NCBI GenBank assembly: GCA_028705215.1
Contig: JAQWDY010000005.1
Span: 1 to 53,530, forward strand
Direction of reading: 5' to 3'
DNA length: 53,530 nucleotides
DNA from: Patescibacteria group bacterium
GTDB taxonomy: Bacteria; Patescibacteriota; Patescibacteriia; Patescibacteriales; UBA12465
Position numbers and translations under genes: made by a program
Part shown: one piece after another, positions 9,264 to 18,964 of the stretch
How positions within the stretch are numbered: position 1 is the first letter of the stretch
Layout: the number at the start of each line of letters is the position of its first letter
Notes under the pieces: model-generated
Seen by the model: only the letters and a program-made list of their open reading frames with translations
Told to the model about the DNA's origin: nothing
Database searches by the model: none

Positions 9264-9569
9264 TTAAGCAATTTTGGTAATTTTGATAGAAGAAAATTCT
9301 TGACGATGACCAATAGTTCTTTTATAACGAGTTTTATTCTTATATTTAACAACTGTTACCTTATCCCCCTTACCATTTTCTAAAATTTCTGCTTCTACCT
9401 TTTCGCCTAAAGACGGTTCCCCAACTTCAACTTTATCGCCATCGGCAATTAACAAGGTATCTAACTTTACTTTTTTGTCTTTATCATCTAATTTTTCAAC
9501 TGATAAAGTCTGGCCCTCAGCTACCTTATACTGTTTGCCACCTGTTTTAATAACCGCTATTTTTGACAT
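9264..9569 (-). CDS. rplU: 50S ribosomal protein L21
   Basis: MSKIAVIKTGGKQYKVAEGQTLSVEKL..KYKNKTRYKRTIGHRQEFSSIKITKI; start placed at the internal Met. Confidence 0.93.
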   Translation of the reverse strand: MSKIAVIKTGGKQYKVAEGQTLSVEKLDDKDKKVKLDTLLIADGDKVEVGEPSLGEKVEAEILENGKGDKVTVVKYKNKTRYKRTIGHRQEFSSIKITKIA

Positions 9570-9763
9570 ATTCAAAATATTAGCATTTTGTTTCAAAACT
9601 CTAATTTCTTGATAACAAATGCATTTAACTAATAAAAAACAGAATTGAATCTGAACATGACTATATTATACAAATATTTGAAAAATGTCAATAAATGCTT
9701 TATAGTTAATAAGGAGTTAAGTGTATAAGAAAAAATAATAAATTAAACTTAATTTTTGTTAAT

Positions 9764-11035
9764 ATGGCTAAATTTATAATCCAAGGCGGAGCTAAATTAT
9801 CGGGCGAAATAGCTGTTGGCGGCGCAAAAAATAATGCTCAAATTATGATACCCGCCTCCCTTCTTTCAAGGGAAAAAATGACTATTACCAACCTCCCCCT
9901 TATTGATGGCGTTGAAAAATCATTTGAATTATTAAGCTATTTAGGAGCAAACATAGAAAGAAAAGGTAATGAAGCTATAATTGACACAAGCGATATCACC
10001 AAAATTGAACTCGATCCAAAAATCGCTGATAAATTCAGAACTTCGGTTATGTTTGTAGGACCAATTTTAGCGCGTTTTAAAGAAGTTAAATTTCCCCATC
10101 CCGGTGGTTGTGTTATCGGTGCCGCTGGTCGCCCCATCGATCTTTTTCTTGAAGGTTTTACCGCCCTTGGCGCCAAGGTGGAAACTGATGATAAATATTA
10201 TCATATTAGTGCATCTGAGCTAAAAGGGGCTGATTATTTTTTCTCAACTATTTCAGTGACTGGCACCCAAAGCCTATTAATGACCGCTTGTTTAGCAAAA
10301 GGTAAAACGATTCTACGTAATTGCGCCATGGAGCCTGAAATTAAGGCTCTAGCTGACTACCTTAATAGTCAAGGCGCTAAAATTGATGGCGCAGGCACGC
10401 CCACTATTTCAATTACTGGAGTTTCGCAACTGCGAGCTGGTCATTGCCAAATTATCCCCGATCGTATCGAAACCGGTTCATTTGCCTTAATGGCCGCTGC
10501 CACTAAATCAAATTTAAAAATTACAAATTGTAACCCCAACCACGTTCTCAACCTTCTAACTATTTTTAAAAAGATTGGAATTGACTTTGCACAAGGTCAA
10601 GATTGGCTAGAAATAAAAGAATCTGGCAAAATTAAAGCTTATAGCATTAAAACTCATGAATATCCTGGCTTCCCCACTGATCTGCAATCCCCCTACCTTG
10701 TTTTAATGACTCAAGCTGAAGGAAATTGTTTAATTCAGGAAACTATTTATGATCGTCGCTTAATTTGGACCGACATGCTTTCCCAGATGGGGGCAAATAT
10801 CATCACTTGTGACCCTCATCGAGTTGTTATCAATGGTCCCAGCAAACTTTACGGCAAAAAATTAATTAGCCCTGATATTAGAGCTGGGATTGCTTTAGTA
10901 ATCGCTGCTTTAATAGCCGAAGGAACAACGGAAATAGATAATATTTATCAAATAGATCGTGGTTATGAAAAACTCGACGAAAGATTACGCTCTATCGGCG
11001 CACTTATAGAAAGAAAAGAAGAAAGTTATGCCTAA
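9764..11035 (+). CDS. murA: UDP-N-acetylglucosamine 1-carboxyvinyltransferase
   Basis: GGAKLSGEIAVGGAKNNAQIM; GGCVIGAAGRPIDLFLEGF; DIRAGIALVIAALIAEGTTEIDNIYQIDRGYE. Confidence 0.95.
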   Translation: MAKFIIQGGAKLSGEIAVGGAKNNAQIMIPASLLSREKMTITNLPLIDGVEKSFELLSYLGANIERKGNEAIIDTSDITKIELDPKIADKFRTSVMFVGPILARFKEVKFPHPGGCVIGAAGRPIDLFLEGFTALGAKVETDDKYYHISASELKGADYFFSTISVTGTQSLLMTACLAKGKTILRNCAMEPEIKALADYLNSQGAKIDGAGTPTISITGVSQLRAGHCQIIPDRIETGSFALMAAATKSNLKITNCNPNHVLNLLTIFKKIGIDFAQGQDWLEIKESGKIKAYSIKTHEYPGFPTDLQSPYLVLMTQAEGNCLIQETIYDRRLIWTDMLSQMGANIITCDPHRVVINGPSKLYGKKLISPDIRAGIALVIAALIAEGTTEIDNIYQIDRGYEKLDERLRSIGALIERKEESYA

Positions 11036-12356
11036 AAAAATTAGAGATTTAATATTTTATCTCTTTATTATAATTTTTATAATAGCATCTACTGCCACCT
11101 GCTTATACGCCTCAGGCTATAAGTTTAATTTAAGTTGGCCATTGGAATTTAATCGACTATTGCAGAAAACAGGTAATTTAAATATTTCAACTTCACCTAA
11201 GGGAGCTGCTATTTTTTTAAACGATAAAAAACAAGTCGTTCCAGGATTTAAGTTGATAAAAAAAGATTATCTAAGCACTCCTGCTAAAATAAGAAATCTA
11301 ATGCCTGGTGATTATTATTTGCGAATAGAAAAAGAAAATTATTGGCCATTGGAAAAAAAGATAAACATTGCATCAGGCTTGACCACTTTTGCTGAAGATT
11401 TAAATTTATTTCGTTCAGATCTGCCAATCATAATATCTCCTTCTTCAGAAAGCTCTATTTATCTTAATAACGATAACAGTTCCCTTTATTTAAAGCAGGC
11501 TAAAAGTTGGATTGATTTAAATCATTACGAAGTTAATTTACTTAAAGGTGATAAAAATGGCGCCTGGATTAATAATTGGGAAATATTTAGCGCCGGCCAA
11601 ATTATAAATATCAATACTAAAAATACACTCGACCTTAATTCCCTTCTTACAACAAAAAATGTTTTAAACTGGAAATATGACAAAGATAACAACAGTATTT
11701 ATGCTTATTTAGAAAGTGGAGAAATTTTAAAAATAGATGAAAATCTTAATTCAAGTTCAGAAATATTCACCCTCCCTAATATTCAAGATTTCAAACAAGA
11801 CCAAAAAATATTATTCACAATCGAGAAGGAAGGTGAAAAACAATATCTTAAAGAATACGACCTGGAAACGAAGAAAGAAATAAAAAGAATGGAGCTTCCT
11901 AGTGTTGGTCGCTACTTATTCTTTGCTAATTATAAAAATGATTATATCTCTCTTTATGATCAAGAAAACGGATCACTTTATATAATTTATAAAAATGATT
12001 GGCAAAAATCTTTTATTTTAACGCAAGTAAAAGACTGGTCATTTATTAATAAAAACCATCTTATCTACCATAATGGCTGGGAAATAATCTTTTTTAATTT
12101 AGAAAATAATTCTTCAAATTTAATTTCTCGTGTTAGCGATCCAATTAAAAAAATCATCTGGCATGAAAAAGAGGATTATTTTATCTTTTCCACCCAAAAT
12201 AGTATTCAAGCGGGCGATCTGAAAACTAATATTTTTACTACTTTATTTAAGACAGAAAATATCGGCGACTTAGCGCTTGATACAAAAAATAATATTCTTT
12301 ATTTCTATGCACAAATAGGGCAACAGGCTGGCATTTATAAACTACTTTTAAAATAA
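11028..12356 (+). CDS. membrane-anchored PEGA-domain protein
   Basis: N-terminal TM; TGNLNISTSPKGAAIFLNDKKQ...LMPGDYYLRIEKENYWPLEKKI; overlaps murA by 8 bp. Confidence 0.7.
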   Translation: MPKKIRDLIFYLFIIIFIIASTATCLYASGYKFNLSWPLEFNRLLQKTGNLNISTSPKGAAIFLNDKKQVVPGFKLIKKDYLSTPAKIRNLMPGDYYLRIEKENYWPLEKKINIASGLTTFAEDLNLFRSDLPIIISPSSESSIYLNNDNSSLYLKQAKSWIDLNHYEVNLLKGDKNGAWINNWEIFSAGQIININTKNTLDLNSLLTTKNVLNWKYDKDNNSIYAYLESGEILKIDENLNSSSEIFTLPNIQDFKQDQKILFTIEKEGEKQYLKEYDLETKKEIKRMELPSVGRYLFFANYKNDYISLYDQENGSLYIIYKNDWQKSFILTQVKDWSFINKNHLIYHNGWEIIFFNLENNSSNLISRVSDPIKKIIWHEKEDYFIFSTQNSIQAGDLKTNIFTTLFKTENIGDLALDTKNNILYFYAQIGQQAGIYKLLLK

Positions 12357-12366
12357 ATAATAAGCA

Positions 12367-12398
12367 CAAAAAAATCGTCTAGCTGAGACGATTTTTTA
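12367..12398. terminator. bidirectional terminator
   Basis: aaaaaaatcgtctagctgagacgatttttt. Confidence 0.8.
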
Positions 12399-12427
12399 TA
12401 TCTAAATTTTACTTTACAAGAATGCTC

Positions 12428-13306
12428 TTAAGACTTGTCTGCTAATTCATTTATCAAAAGTTGCAATCTGTCTTTGACCTCCTCATTCTTTAAACCTAAT
12501 TTTAAGGTTGCTTTAATAAAATTGAACTTATTGCCAGTGTCTAACCATTCGCCGTCTATTTTTTTGCCATAAATAGATTTCCCTTGTTGAAGCATTTCAT
12601 CATAAGCGTCAGCTAGCCTAATTTCTCCTGACTTTCCTTGCTTCATGTTTTTTAAACTACTGATTATTTCTGGGGTAATAACATTTATACCAACTTGAAC
12701 CAAATTTGAAGGCGCCTCACTTATTTCTGGCTTCTCAATAAATTGTTTAATTTTATAAACACCTTTTCCTAAATCAACGCCACCCATTACTCCAAATTGA
12801 CTAACTTCTTCAGGTTTAACTTCTGACAAGCCAATCACAGTATCGCCATACTTTTGATAAACATCAATTACTTGTTTAACCGGTGAAACCGCTGCATCAT
12901 ACAATGTGTCACCAAACATAACTAAAACAGCTTCATCCTCGCCAATTAAATGGGAGGCACACAAAACTGCGTGCCCATCTCCAAGCGGAATAGGTTGGCG
13001 AACATAAGAAAATTTAGCCAAACCAGATATTTCCTTCACTTTCTTGACCAAATCCATTTTGTTTTTTTCTACTAATGTTTTTTCAAGCTCAAAGGAATAA
13101 TCAAAATGGTCCTCAATCGCTCTTTTGCCGCGCCCAGTTACAAAAACTATTTCTTCAATGCCTGCCGCTACTGCTTGTTCTACTAAATATTGAATAACTG
13201 GCTTATCAACCACGGGCAACATCTCTTTAGGTTGAGCCTTGGTGGCGGGCAGAAATCTAGTGCCAAAACCCGCAACTGGCATAATTGCCTTTTTAATTTT
13301 TTTCAT
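12428..13306 (-). CDS. galU: UTP-glucose-1-phosphate uridylyltransferase
   Basis: KKAIMPVAGFGTRFLPATKAQPKEMLPVVDKPVIQYLVEQA. Confidence 0.94.
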   Translation of the reverse strand: MKKIKKAIMPVAGFGTRFLPATKAQPKEMLPVVDKPVIQYLVEQAVAAGIEEIVFVTGRGKRAIEDHFDYSFELEKTLVEKNKMDLVKKVKEISGLAKFSYVRQPIPLGDGHAVLCASHLIGEDEAVLVMFGDTLYDAAVSPVKQVIDVYQKYGDTVIGLSEVKPEEVSQFGVMGGVDLGKGVYKIKQFIEKPEISEAPSNLVQVGINVITPEIISSLKNMKQGKSGEIRLADAYDEMLQQGKSIYGKKIDGEWLDTGNKFNFIKATLKLGLKNEEVKDRLQLLINELADKS

Positions 13307-13307
13307 A

Positions 13308-14126
13308 TTAACTCTTTTTACTAGGGAGACTAAAGCCCCATTTTATAAAATATTTAAACCAAGATGCAATATGCACCCAAGTTAAACGATCTTTAAACAC
13401 CGCCATGTACCAAGGATGCTTGGCGCTTTGGCGAGCGTGATTATGAATAACTATAGCCTGCGGATTATACACAACCTCCAAGCCTTGGTGATGAAAAGTT
13501 CGCGCTAAATCAATATCTTCAAAATACATAAAATAGCGTTCATCAAAATAGGGCCTAAATACGCTTGTTGCATCTAAATTGATAGCTCTTTTAAACAGCA
13601 AGCAAGAACCCATTAACCAATCAACCTTAACTATTTTATCATGGTCAAAATCACTCATGGTAAAACTGTCGCGATGTTTTTTAAAATAATCCCCCAAAAA
13701 AGTACGTCGCAAAATTGGCATGAAGAAGCTAGGAAAACGCGCACAAGATAATTGCAAGGTGCCATCGGGATACAATAATTTTGGCCCCACCATACCAACC
13801 TGCGGATTTTTCTGCAAATAAGATAACAGCACTTTAATTGCCTCTTTTTTAAGTATGGTGTCTGGGTTAAGAATTAAGACATAATCACCACTTGCCGCCT
13901 TTATGCCCAAGTTATTGCCCCCACCCATTCCTAAATTACGCTTTGACAATATTAACTTAACATCATTCTCAGATGTTAAAATATCGCTTAAATCATCGCC
14001 CGAATTATTCTCCACCAATATCACTTCGTGATTAATCCCAGTTAAATCTGCCTCCTTGATTGATTTAAGACAATTTATTAAAAGCGCCTTACTTTTATAA
14101 TTTACAATAATTATTGATAAGTCCAT
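13308..14126 (-). CDS. glycosyltransferase family 2
   Basis: MDLSIIIVNYKSKALLINCLKSI, GDYVLILNPDTIL, YFMYFEDIDLARTFHHQG. Confidence 0.9.
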   Translation of the reverse strand: MDLSIIIVNYKSKALLINCLKSIKEADLTGINHEVILVENNSGDDLSDILTSENDVKLILSKRNLGMGGGNNLGIKAASGDYVLILNPDTILKKEAIKVLLSYLQKNPQVGMVGPKLLYPDGTLQLSCARFPSFFMPILRRTFLGDYFKKHRDSFTMSDFDHDKIVKVDWLMGSCLLFKRAINLDATSVFRPYFDERYFMYFEDIDLARTFHHQGLEVVYNPQAIVIHNHARQSAKHPWYMAVFKDRLTWVHIASWFKYFIKWGFSLPSKKS

Positions 14127-14127
14127 A

Positions 14128-15189
14128 TTAAATAATTTTTTTTACTGCTCGCCAGTATAATTCCAATAAGGGATTACCTAAATAACGAAGCAAAAAGTTA
14201 TCAATCTCTAAAAATTCTAATTTTGCTACTAATAATTCAGAAAAATCTGAATTACTTAATCGACCCAATTTCTTTAACTTACGTCGAGTTCTAATAATTT
14301 TTATTATACTTAAAGGATTTAAAAAATAAAAATTAACTTTTAGCCAAGTTTTAAACCAACCCTTAAACAAGGCGTAAAACATCATGGCAAAATTCATTAT
14401 AGCAAGAGCGGGTAAGACTAGAAACAAAAGCTTGGTGGGATAAAAATGGGAAATTAATAAATGCCTATTTCTTTCCATAAAATAAAGCATTTTAACACTT
14501 CGAGAAAACTCATACTTATGATAGATACAAGAGCGGGGCGCTAATCTAATTTTATAGCCACTAAATATTGCCTTTAAACTAAACTCTATATCATCATGAT
14601 ACATGAAATATTCCTCATTCCAACCATTGATATCACTAAATACTTCGCGTCTAGCAATAAAAGAGCAGCCGCTGGCATAGCCTCTTATCTCTGGGTAACC
14701 ATTAATTTCATAATCATCCTCCTGATAAGAAGTCGTTGTACCAAAACCAAGAAAATGAATAACATTGCCTAAAGTATTAATTTTCTTTTCTGTCTTATCT
14801 GATTGATATAACAAAACCTTAGATTGCACTATGCCTGTATCCGGATTATCCTCTAAACCCTTAACTAATTCTGTTAACCAAGAAGAATCAAGCTCTGTAT
14901 CCATGTTTACCGTCACCACATATTTACAACCATCTAAAATTGCCCTTCGACAACCAAGATTGCAGGCAGCACTATAATTGCCATTCGCTCGCGGTATAAT
15001 CTCTGCTTCTGGGTAAATACTATGCAAAGCCTTTAAGCTTTCTGAGCTGGCACAATTATCAATGATATAAGCTTGCAAATTTTCCAATCCATAATCTTGC
15101 TGATTCAAAGATTTTTTAAAATCAAGCAAAAAACGATTGGCATAATCCTTATAATTTATTAATATAATTCCTACTTTTGCCTTTCTCAT
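14128..15189 (-). CDS. glycosyltransferase family 2
   Basis: KVGIILINYKDY.., VVTVNMDTELD, EEYFMYHDDIEFSLKAIFSG. Confidence 0.88.
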   Translation of the reverse strand: MRKAKVGIILINYKDYANRFLLDFKKSLNQQDYGLENLQAYIIDNCASSESLKALHSIYPEAEIIPRANGNYSAACNLGCRRAILDGCKYVVTVNMDTELDSSWLTELVKGLEDNPDTGIVQSKVLLYQSDKTEKKINTLGNVIHFLGFGTTTSYQEDDYEINGYPEIRGYASGCSFIARREVFSDINGWNEEYFMYHDDIEFSLKAIFSGYKIRLAPRSCIYHKYEFSRSVKMLYFMERNRHLLISHFYPTKLLFLVLPALAIMNFAMMFYALFKGWFKTWLKVNFYFLNPLSIIKIIRTRRKLKKLGRLSNSDFSELLVAKLEFLEIDNFLLRYLGNPLLELYWRAVKKII

Positions 15190-15191
15190 AA

Positions 15192-16028
15192 CTATCTAAT
15201 AAAAACTCTTAACAAGTTCCAAGCAAAACGCAAAACAAATACTTGATTCGGCTTTCCCCATTTTTTAAAATATTTAAGCATAGAATCTCTAAAATAACCT
15301 TGCGCCTGACGTCTTTTAAGTAAGGAAAAACTTTGTCCTACATAATCTAAAGCTTCAGATGCTGGGCTATACCAAACTTCTCCCCCTAAACTTTTTACCT
15401 GACGACAAAAGTCCACTTCCTCAAACCAAACAAAGTATCTTTCATCTAAATATGGCTTTTCTTTTCCACTTAAATCCTGCCAGCTTTTAACATTAATCAA
15501 AAAAAATGAACCTCTGATTGAATCAACCACCTGTGCCTTGTTGTAATTGAAATCTTTCTGAAGATATGAATTTAAAACAAAGGGGAAAAAATGAGGAATT
15601 TTTAAAATAATCATTAACTGATCAAAAAGCTTAGGAAATTTCCTTACCTGCGCTACTAACTTGCCATTCTCTGATAATAATCGAAAACCGGAAACTACTG
15701 CTTGTGGATTTTTTTCGGCCCACAAAAGAGCTTTTTCTAGTGAATTTGAGTACAATTTCATGTCAGGATTAAGCAATAGAATAAAGCGCCCCTGCGCTTT
15801 TTGAATAGCGCAGTTATTTGCTTTAGCAAAACCTTCATTTTTTTCATTCCTTATTAACTTAACTTCTGGGAATTCACTTGCCACCATCTCAGCGCTTTTA
15901 TCACTTGAATTATTATCAACCACAAAAACTTCAAATTTAAAATCACCCTCTGATAAAAAGAGGGCCTTTAAATTGTGTCGCAATTTTTCTCTAGTCTCCC
16001 AGGAAACAATTATAATCGATAAATCCAT
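15192..16028 (-). CDS. glycosyltransferase family 2
   Basis: MDLSIIIVSWETREKLRHNL, GRFILLLNPDMKL, DERYFVWFEEVDFCRQV. Confidence 0.9.
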   Translation of the reverse strand: MDLSIIIVSWETREKLRHNLKALFLSEGDFKFEVFVVDNNSSDKSAEMVASEFPEVKLIRNEKNEGFAKANNCAIQKAQGRFILLLNPDMKLYSNSLEKALLWAEKNPQAVVSGFRLLSENGKLVAQVRKFPKLFDQLMIILKIPHFFPFVLNSYLQKDFNYNKAQVVDSIRGSFFLINVKSWQDLSGKEKPYLDERYFVWFEEVDFCRQVKSLGGEVWYSPASEALDYVGQSFSLLKRRQAQGYFRDSMLKYFKKWGKPNQVFVLRFAWNLLRVFIR

Positions 16029-16030
16029 AA

Positions 16031-16309
16031 CTAACGTGATATTTTTATGGTTTTCAAGCGATCAGTTAATCCTTTTACAATTTCAACTTGATAACGGCGC
16101 AAACCCAAAACAGAGGCTAAAACCTTAACAATTGCAATATTGGCCTTGCCGTCAGTGGCGCTAGCTGTTACTCGAACCTGAATATCGCTATTTATTGTTT
16201 CTTTTACTGAGTTTTCTCTCGCATTAGCAATAGCCTTGATTGTAAAAAAAACTTCTTTATTATTAGCGATTTCTTCCTGTAAAACTGCTAATTTTTTTAT
16301 TTTTTTCAT
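16031..16309 (-). CDS. DUF167 (YggU) family protein
   Basis: VRVTASATDGKANIAIVKVLASVLGLRRYQVEIVKGLTDRLKTIKI. Confidence 0.85.
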   Translation of the reverse strand: MKKIKKLAVLQEEIANNKEVFFTIKAIANARENSVKETINSDIQVRVTASATDGKANIAIVKVLASVLGLRRYQVEIVKGLTDRLKTIKISR

Positions 16310-16485
16310 ATATTTCTTCCTTAATCATCCTATTTCTATTATAACCTCTTTCTTTCTTTTTTGAAAGGGTAAAAATATTAATTTTGTTATTTGTCAATGG
16401 TTATTTTCCCCCTTTCTGTCAACGTTTATTTTATTCTCTTTTTATACTAGAATATAAGTAAATACATAAATAAATACGAGACAAT

Positions 16486-17004
16486 ATGAATCAAGACAAC
16501 CTTTCTGATAATGAACAAAAAAATCATTATAAGCGTCCTTCCTGGGATGAATATTTTTTAAAAATTACAGAGATGGTTGGTACTCGCGGCTCCTGTGATA
16601 GAGGTAGGGCTGGCTGTGTTATTACAAAAAATAATCGTATAGTCGCCACTGGTTACGCTGGCTCACCAATTAGCCTGCCTCATTGCGATGAAGTAGGACA
16701 TGAAATGCACACTGTTATACACGAAGATGGTTCAAAAAGTCAACACTGTATTCGCACCACTCATGCTGAACAAAATGCAATTTGTGAAGCAGCGCGCATG
16801 GGAATAGCCTTAGAAGACGGCACACTATATTGCAAAATGACTCCTTGTTATACCTGCGCTAAGATGATAATTAATGCTGGAATCAAAAGAGTGGTTTGCG
16901 CCCAAGATTATCACGCCGGACAAAGAAGTAAGGAGATATTTCAAGAAGCAAAAATAGAGTTTAAACTTGTTTCAACTGATGAGGTAAAATATGATAAGCA
17001 ATAG
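16486..17004 (+). CDS. dCMP deaminase (ComEB-like)
   Basis: [30 protein letters not shown]; zinc site [32 protein letters not shown]. Confidence 0.92.
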   Translation: MNQDNLSDNEQKNHYKRPSWDEYFLKITEMVGTRGSCDRGRAGCVITKNNRIVATGYAGSPISLPHCDEVGHEMHTVIHEDGSKSQHCIRTTHAEQNAICEAARMGIALEDGTLYCKMTPCYTCAKMIINAGIKRVVCAQDYHAGQRSKEIFQEAKIEFKLVSTDEVKYDKQ

Positions 17005-17039
17005 ATCGTTTTTCTATATTATTTAATTACAATAACATT

Positions 17040-17852
17040 ATGAAGACGTATTTAGATTTACTTAAGGATGTTAACGAAAACGGAGTAGGCAAAGATGACA
17101 GAACTGGAACTGGTACCCGTAGTGTTTTTGGACGTCAAGTGCGTTATGATTTAAGCGCCGGTTTCCCTCTTTTAACCACTAAAAAGGTGCACTTAAAATC
17201 AATAATTTATGAATTATTATGGTTTTTAAGTGGTGATACTAATGTTAAATACTTAAACGAAAATGGCGTTACCATTTGGGATGAGTGGGCAGATGAAAAT
17301 GGGGATTTAGGTCCGATTTATGGCAAGCAGTGGACAGCCTGGGAAGGTAAAAATGGTGAAAAAATCAATCAAATCGCACAAGCTATTGATATGATAAAAA
17401 ATAATCCCAATTCTCGTCGTATCATTGTCAGCGGTTGGAATGTAGCTGATTTGCAAGGCTTGGTAAAAGGAAAAAAATCAGCCCCACCACCTTGCCACTC
17501 CCTATTTCAGTTTTATGTTGTAAATGGCAAATTATCCTGCCAATTATACCAAAGAAGTGCTGATATATTTCTAGGCGTTCCTTTTAATATTGCTTCCTAC
17601 TCCCTACTTACTATGATGGTAGCTCAGGTGTGTAATCTAGAGCCAGGTGAATTTATTCATACTTTTGGTGATTTGCATATCTACAACAATCATAAGGAAC
17701 AGGTCAACTTGCAACTTGAAAGAGAGCCCCGTCCTTTACCAAGAATGTTAATTAATCCAGCAGTAGGTGATATTTTTTCTTTCAAATTTGAAGATTTTGA
17801 ACTTGAAGGGTATGATCCGTACCCTGGCATTAAAGCGCCGATTGCTATTTAA
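17040..17852 (+). CDS. thyA: thymidylate synthase
   Basis: [30 protein letters not shown]; catalytic [33 protein letters not shown]. Confidence 0.97.
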   Translation: MKTYLDLLKDVNENGVGKDDRTGTGTRSVFGRQVRYDLSAGFPLLTTKKVHLKSIIYELLWFLSGDTNVKYLNENGVTIWDEWADENGDLGPIYGKQWTAWEGKNGEKINQIAQAIDMIKNNPNSRRIIVSGWNVADLQGLVKGKKSAPPPCHSLFQFYVVNGKLSCQLYQRSADIFLGVPFNIASYSLLTMMVAQVCNLEPGEFIHTFGDLHIYNNHKEQVNLQLEREPRPLPRMLINPAVGDIFSFKFEDFELEGYDPYPGIKAPIAI

Positions 17853-17862
17853 AACTTAATAG

Positions 17863-17886
17863 ACCGTTTAAAAAACGGTTTTTTAT
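17863..17886 (+). terminator. terminator-like hairpin between thyA and the downstream reductase gene
   Basis: aaccgtttaaaaaacggttttttat. Confidence 0.5.
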
Positions 17887-17892
17887 AAAAAT

Positions 17893-18396
17893 ATGATACC
17901 TGTTACCATGATGATGGCAATTACCGTTGATGGGAAAATTGCCAAAAATAAAGACCAATTTGCTAATTGGACTAGCCCTCAAGACAAAAAGCTATTTGTT
18001 GAGACTTCTAAACGCCACGGAGTAATTATAATGGGGGAAAATACCTTTAAAACCTTTCCCTCTCCCTTAAAAGGCCGCCTAAATGTTGTTTTTTCTTATG
18101 AGAAAAATAGTCCCGAGATAGAAGGGGTGAAATGGGTATCAGGAGAGGCTAACAAGGTGTTAGAAGATTTGGCTAAATTAGGCTACAAGTCCGCTCTTTT
18201 AGGCGGAGGGGCCGCAATTAATTCCCTATTTTTAAAAGAAAAGTTAATTTCTGAAATAATTCTCACAATTGAGCCAAAAATATTTGGCGCCGGCCTTTCT
18301 CTTTTTAATCAAGACTTTGATATTGACTTAACTCTTAAAGAAGTGAGAAAATTAAATGAAAACACTTTAATGTTAAGATATAGGGTAAATTATTAA
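17893..18396 (+). CDS. dihydrofolate reductase / RibD C-terminal-like reductase
   Basis: MMMAITVDGKIA, GVIIMGENTFKTFPSPLKGRLNVVFS, SALLGGGAAINSLFL. Confidence 0.85.
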   Translation: MIPVTMMMAITVDGKIAKNKDQFANWTSPQDKKLFVETSKRHGVIIMGENTFKTFPSPLKGRLNVVFSYEKNSPEIEGVKWVSGEANKVLEDLAKLGYKSALLGGGAAINSLFLKEKLISEIILTIEPKIFGAGLSLFNQDFDIDLTLKEVRKLNENTLMLRYRVNY

Positions 18397-18400
18397 GCTT

Positions 18401-18964
18401 ATGTCTCAATTTATCATCGCCTTAGTTGGCCCACAAGCAAGCGGTAAAGAGGTAGTTAAAAAATACTTGATAGAAAAACATCAAGCAGAGGGTTATAAGT
18501 TTTCACAAGTATTACGAGATGTTCTGGGACGTTTATACCTGCCACAAACAAGAGAGAATTTACAAAATCTATCACTTGATCTTCGTAACCGTTTTGGCCA
18601 AGACTTATTAGCCAATATTATTTCTGTTGACGCTCAAAATAGTAAAAGCCCCCTACTTGTCATTGATGGAGTGCGTCGTCTTTCTGATATTAGTGCTTTA
18701 AGAAAATTAGAGAACTTTAGACTGATTAATTTAGAAGTTGATCCTCAGATACGCTACAGGAGGCTTTGTAAACGTAATGAAAATGAAGGTGATAAAGAAA
18801 AAACTTACACTGAATTTCTTGAAGATGAAAACCGTGAATCAGAGAAAGGTATACCCGAAGTTGCCCTTACCGCTGATTATAGTATTGATAATAACTCTGA
18901 CTTAGAAAATCTATATCAACAAATAGACTTAATAATGAATAAAATTAATCATTATGGAGAATAA
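18401..18964 (+). CDS. P-loop nucleotide/nucleoside-phosphate kinase-like protein
   Basis: ALVGPQASGKEVVKKYL P-loop; LLVIDGVRRLSDISAL; overlaps the TMK-dUTPase start by 11 bp. Confidence 0.6.
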   Translation: MSQFIIALVGPQASGKEVVKKYLIEKHQAEGYKFSQVLRDVLGRLYLPQTRENLQNLSLDLRNRFGQDLLANIISVDAQNSKSPLLVIDGVRRLSDISALRKLENFRLINLEVDPQIRYRRLCKRNENEGDKEKTYTEFLEDENRESEKGIPEVALTADYSIDNNSDLENLYQQIDLIMNKINHYGE

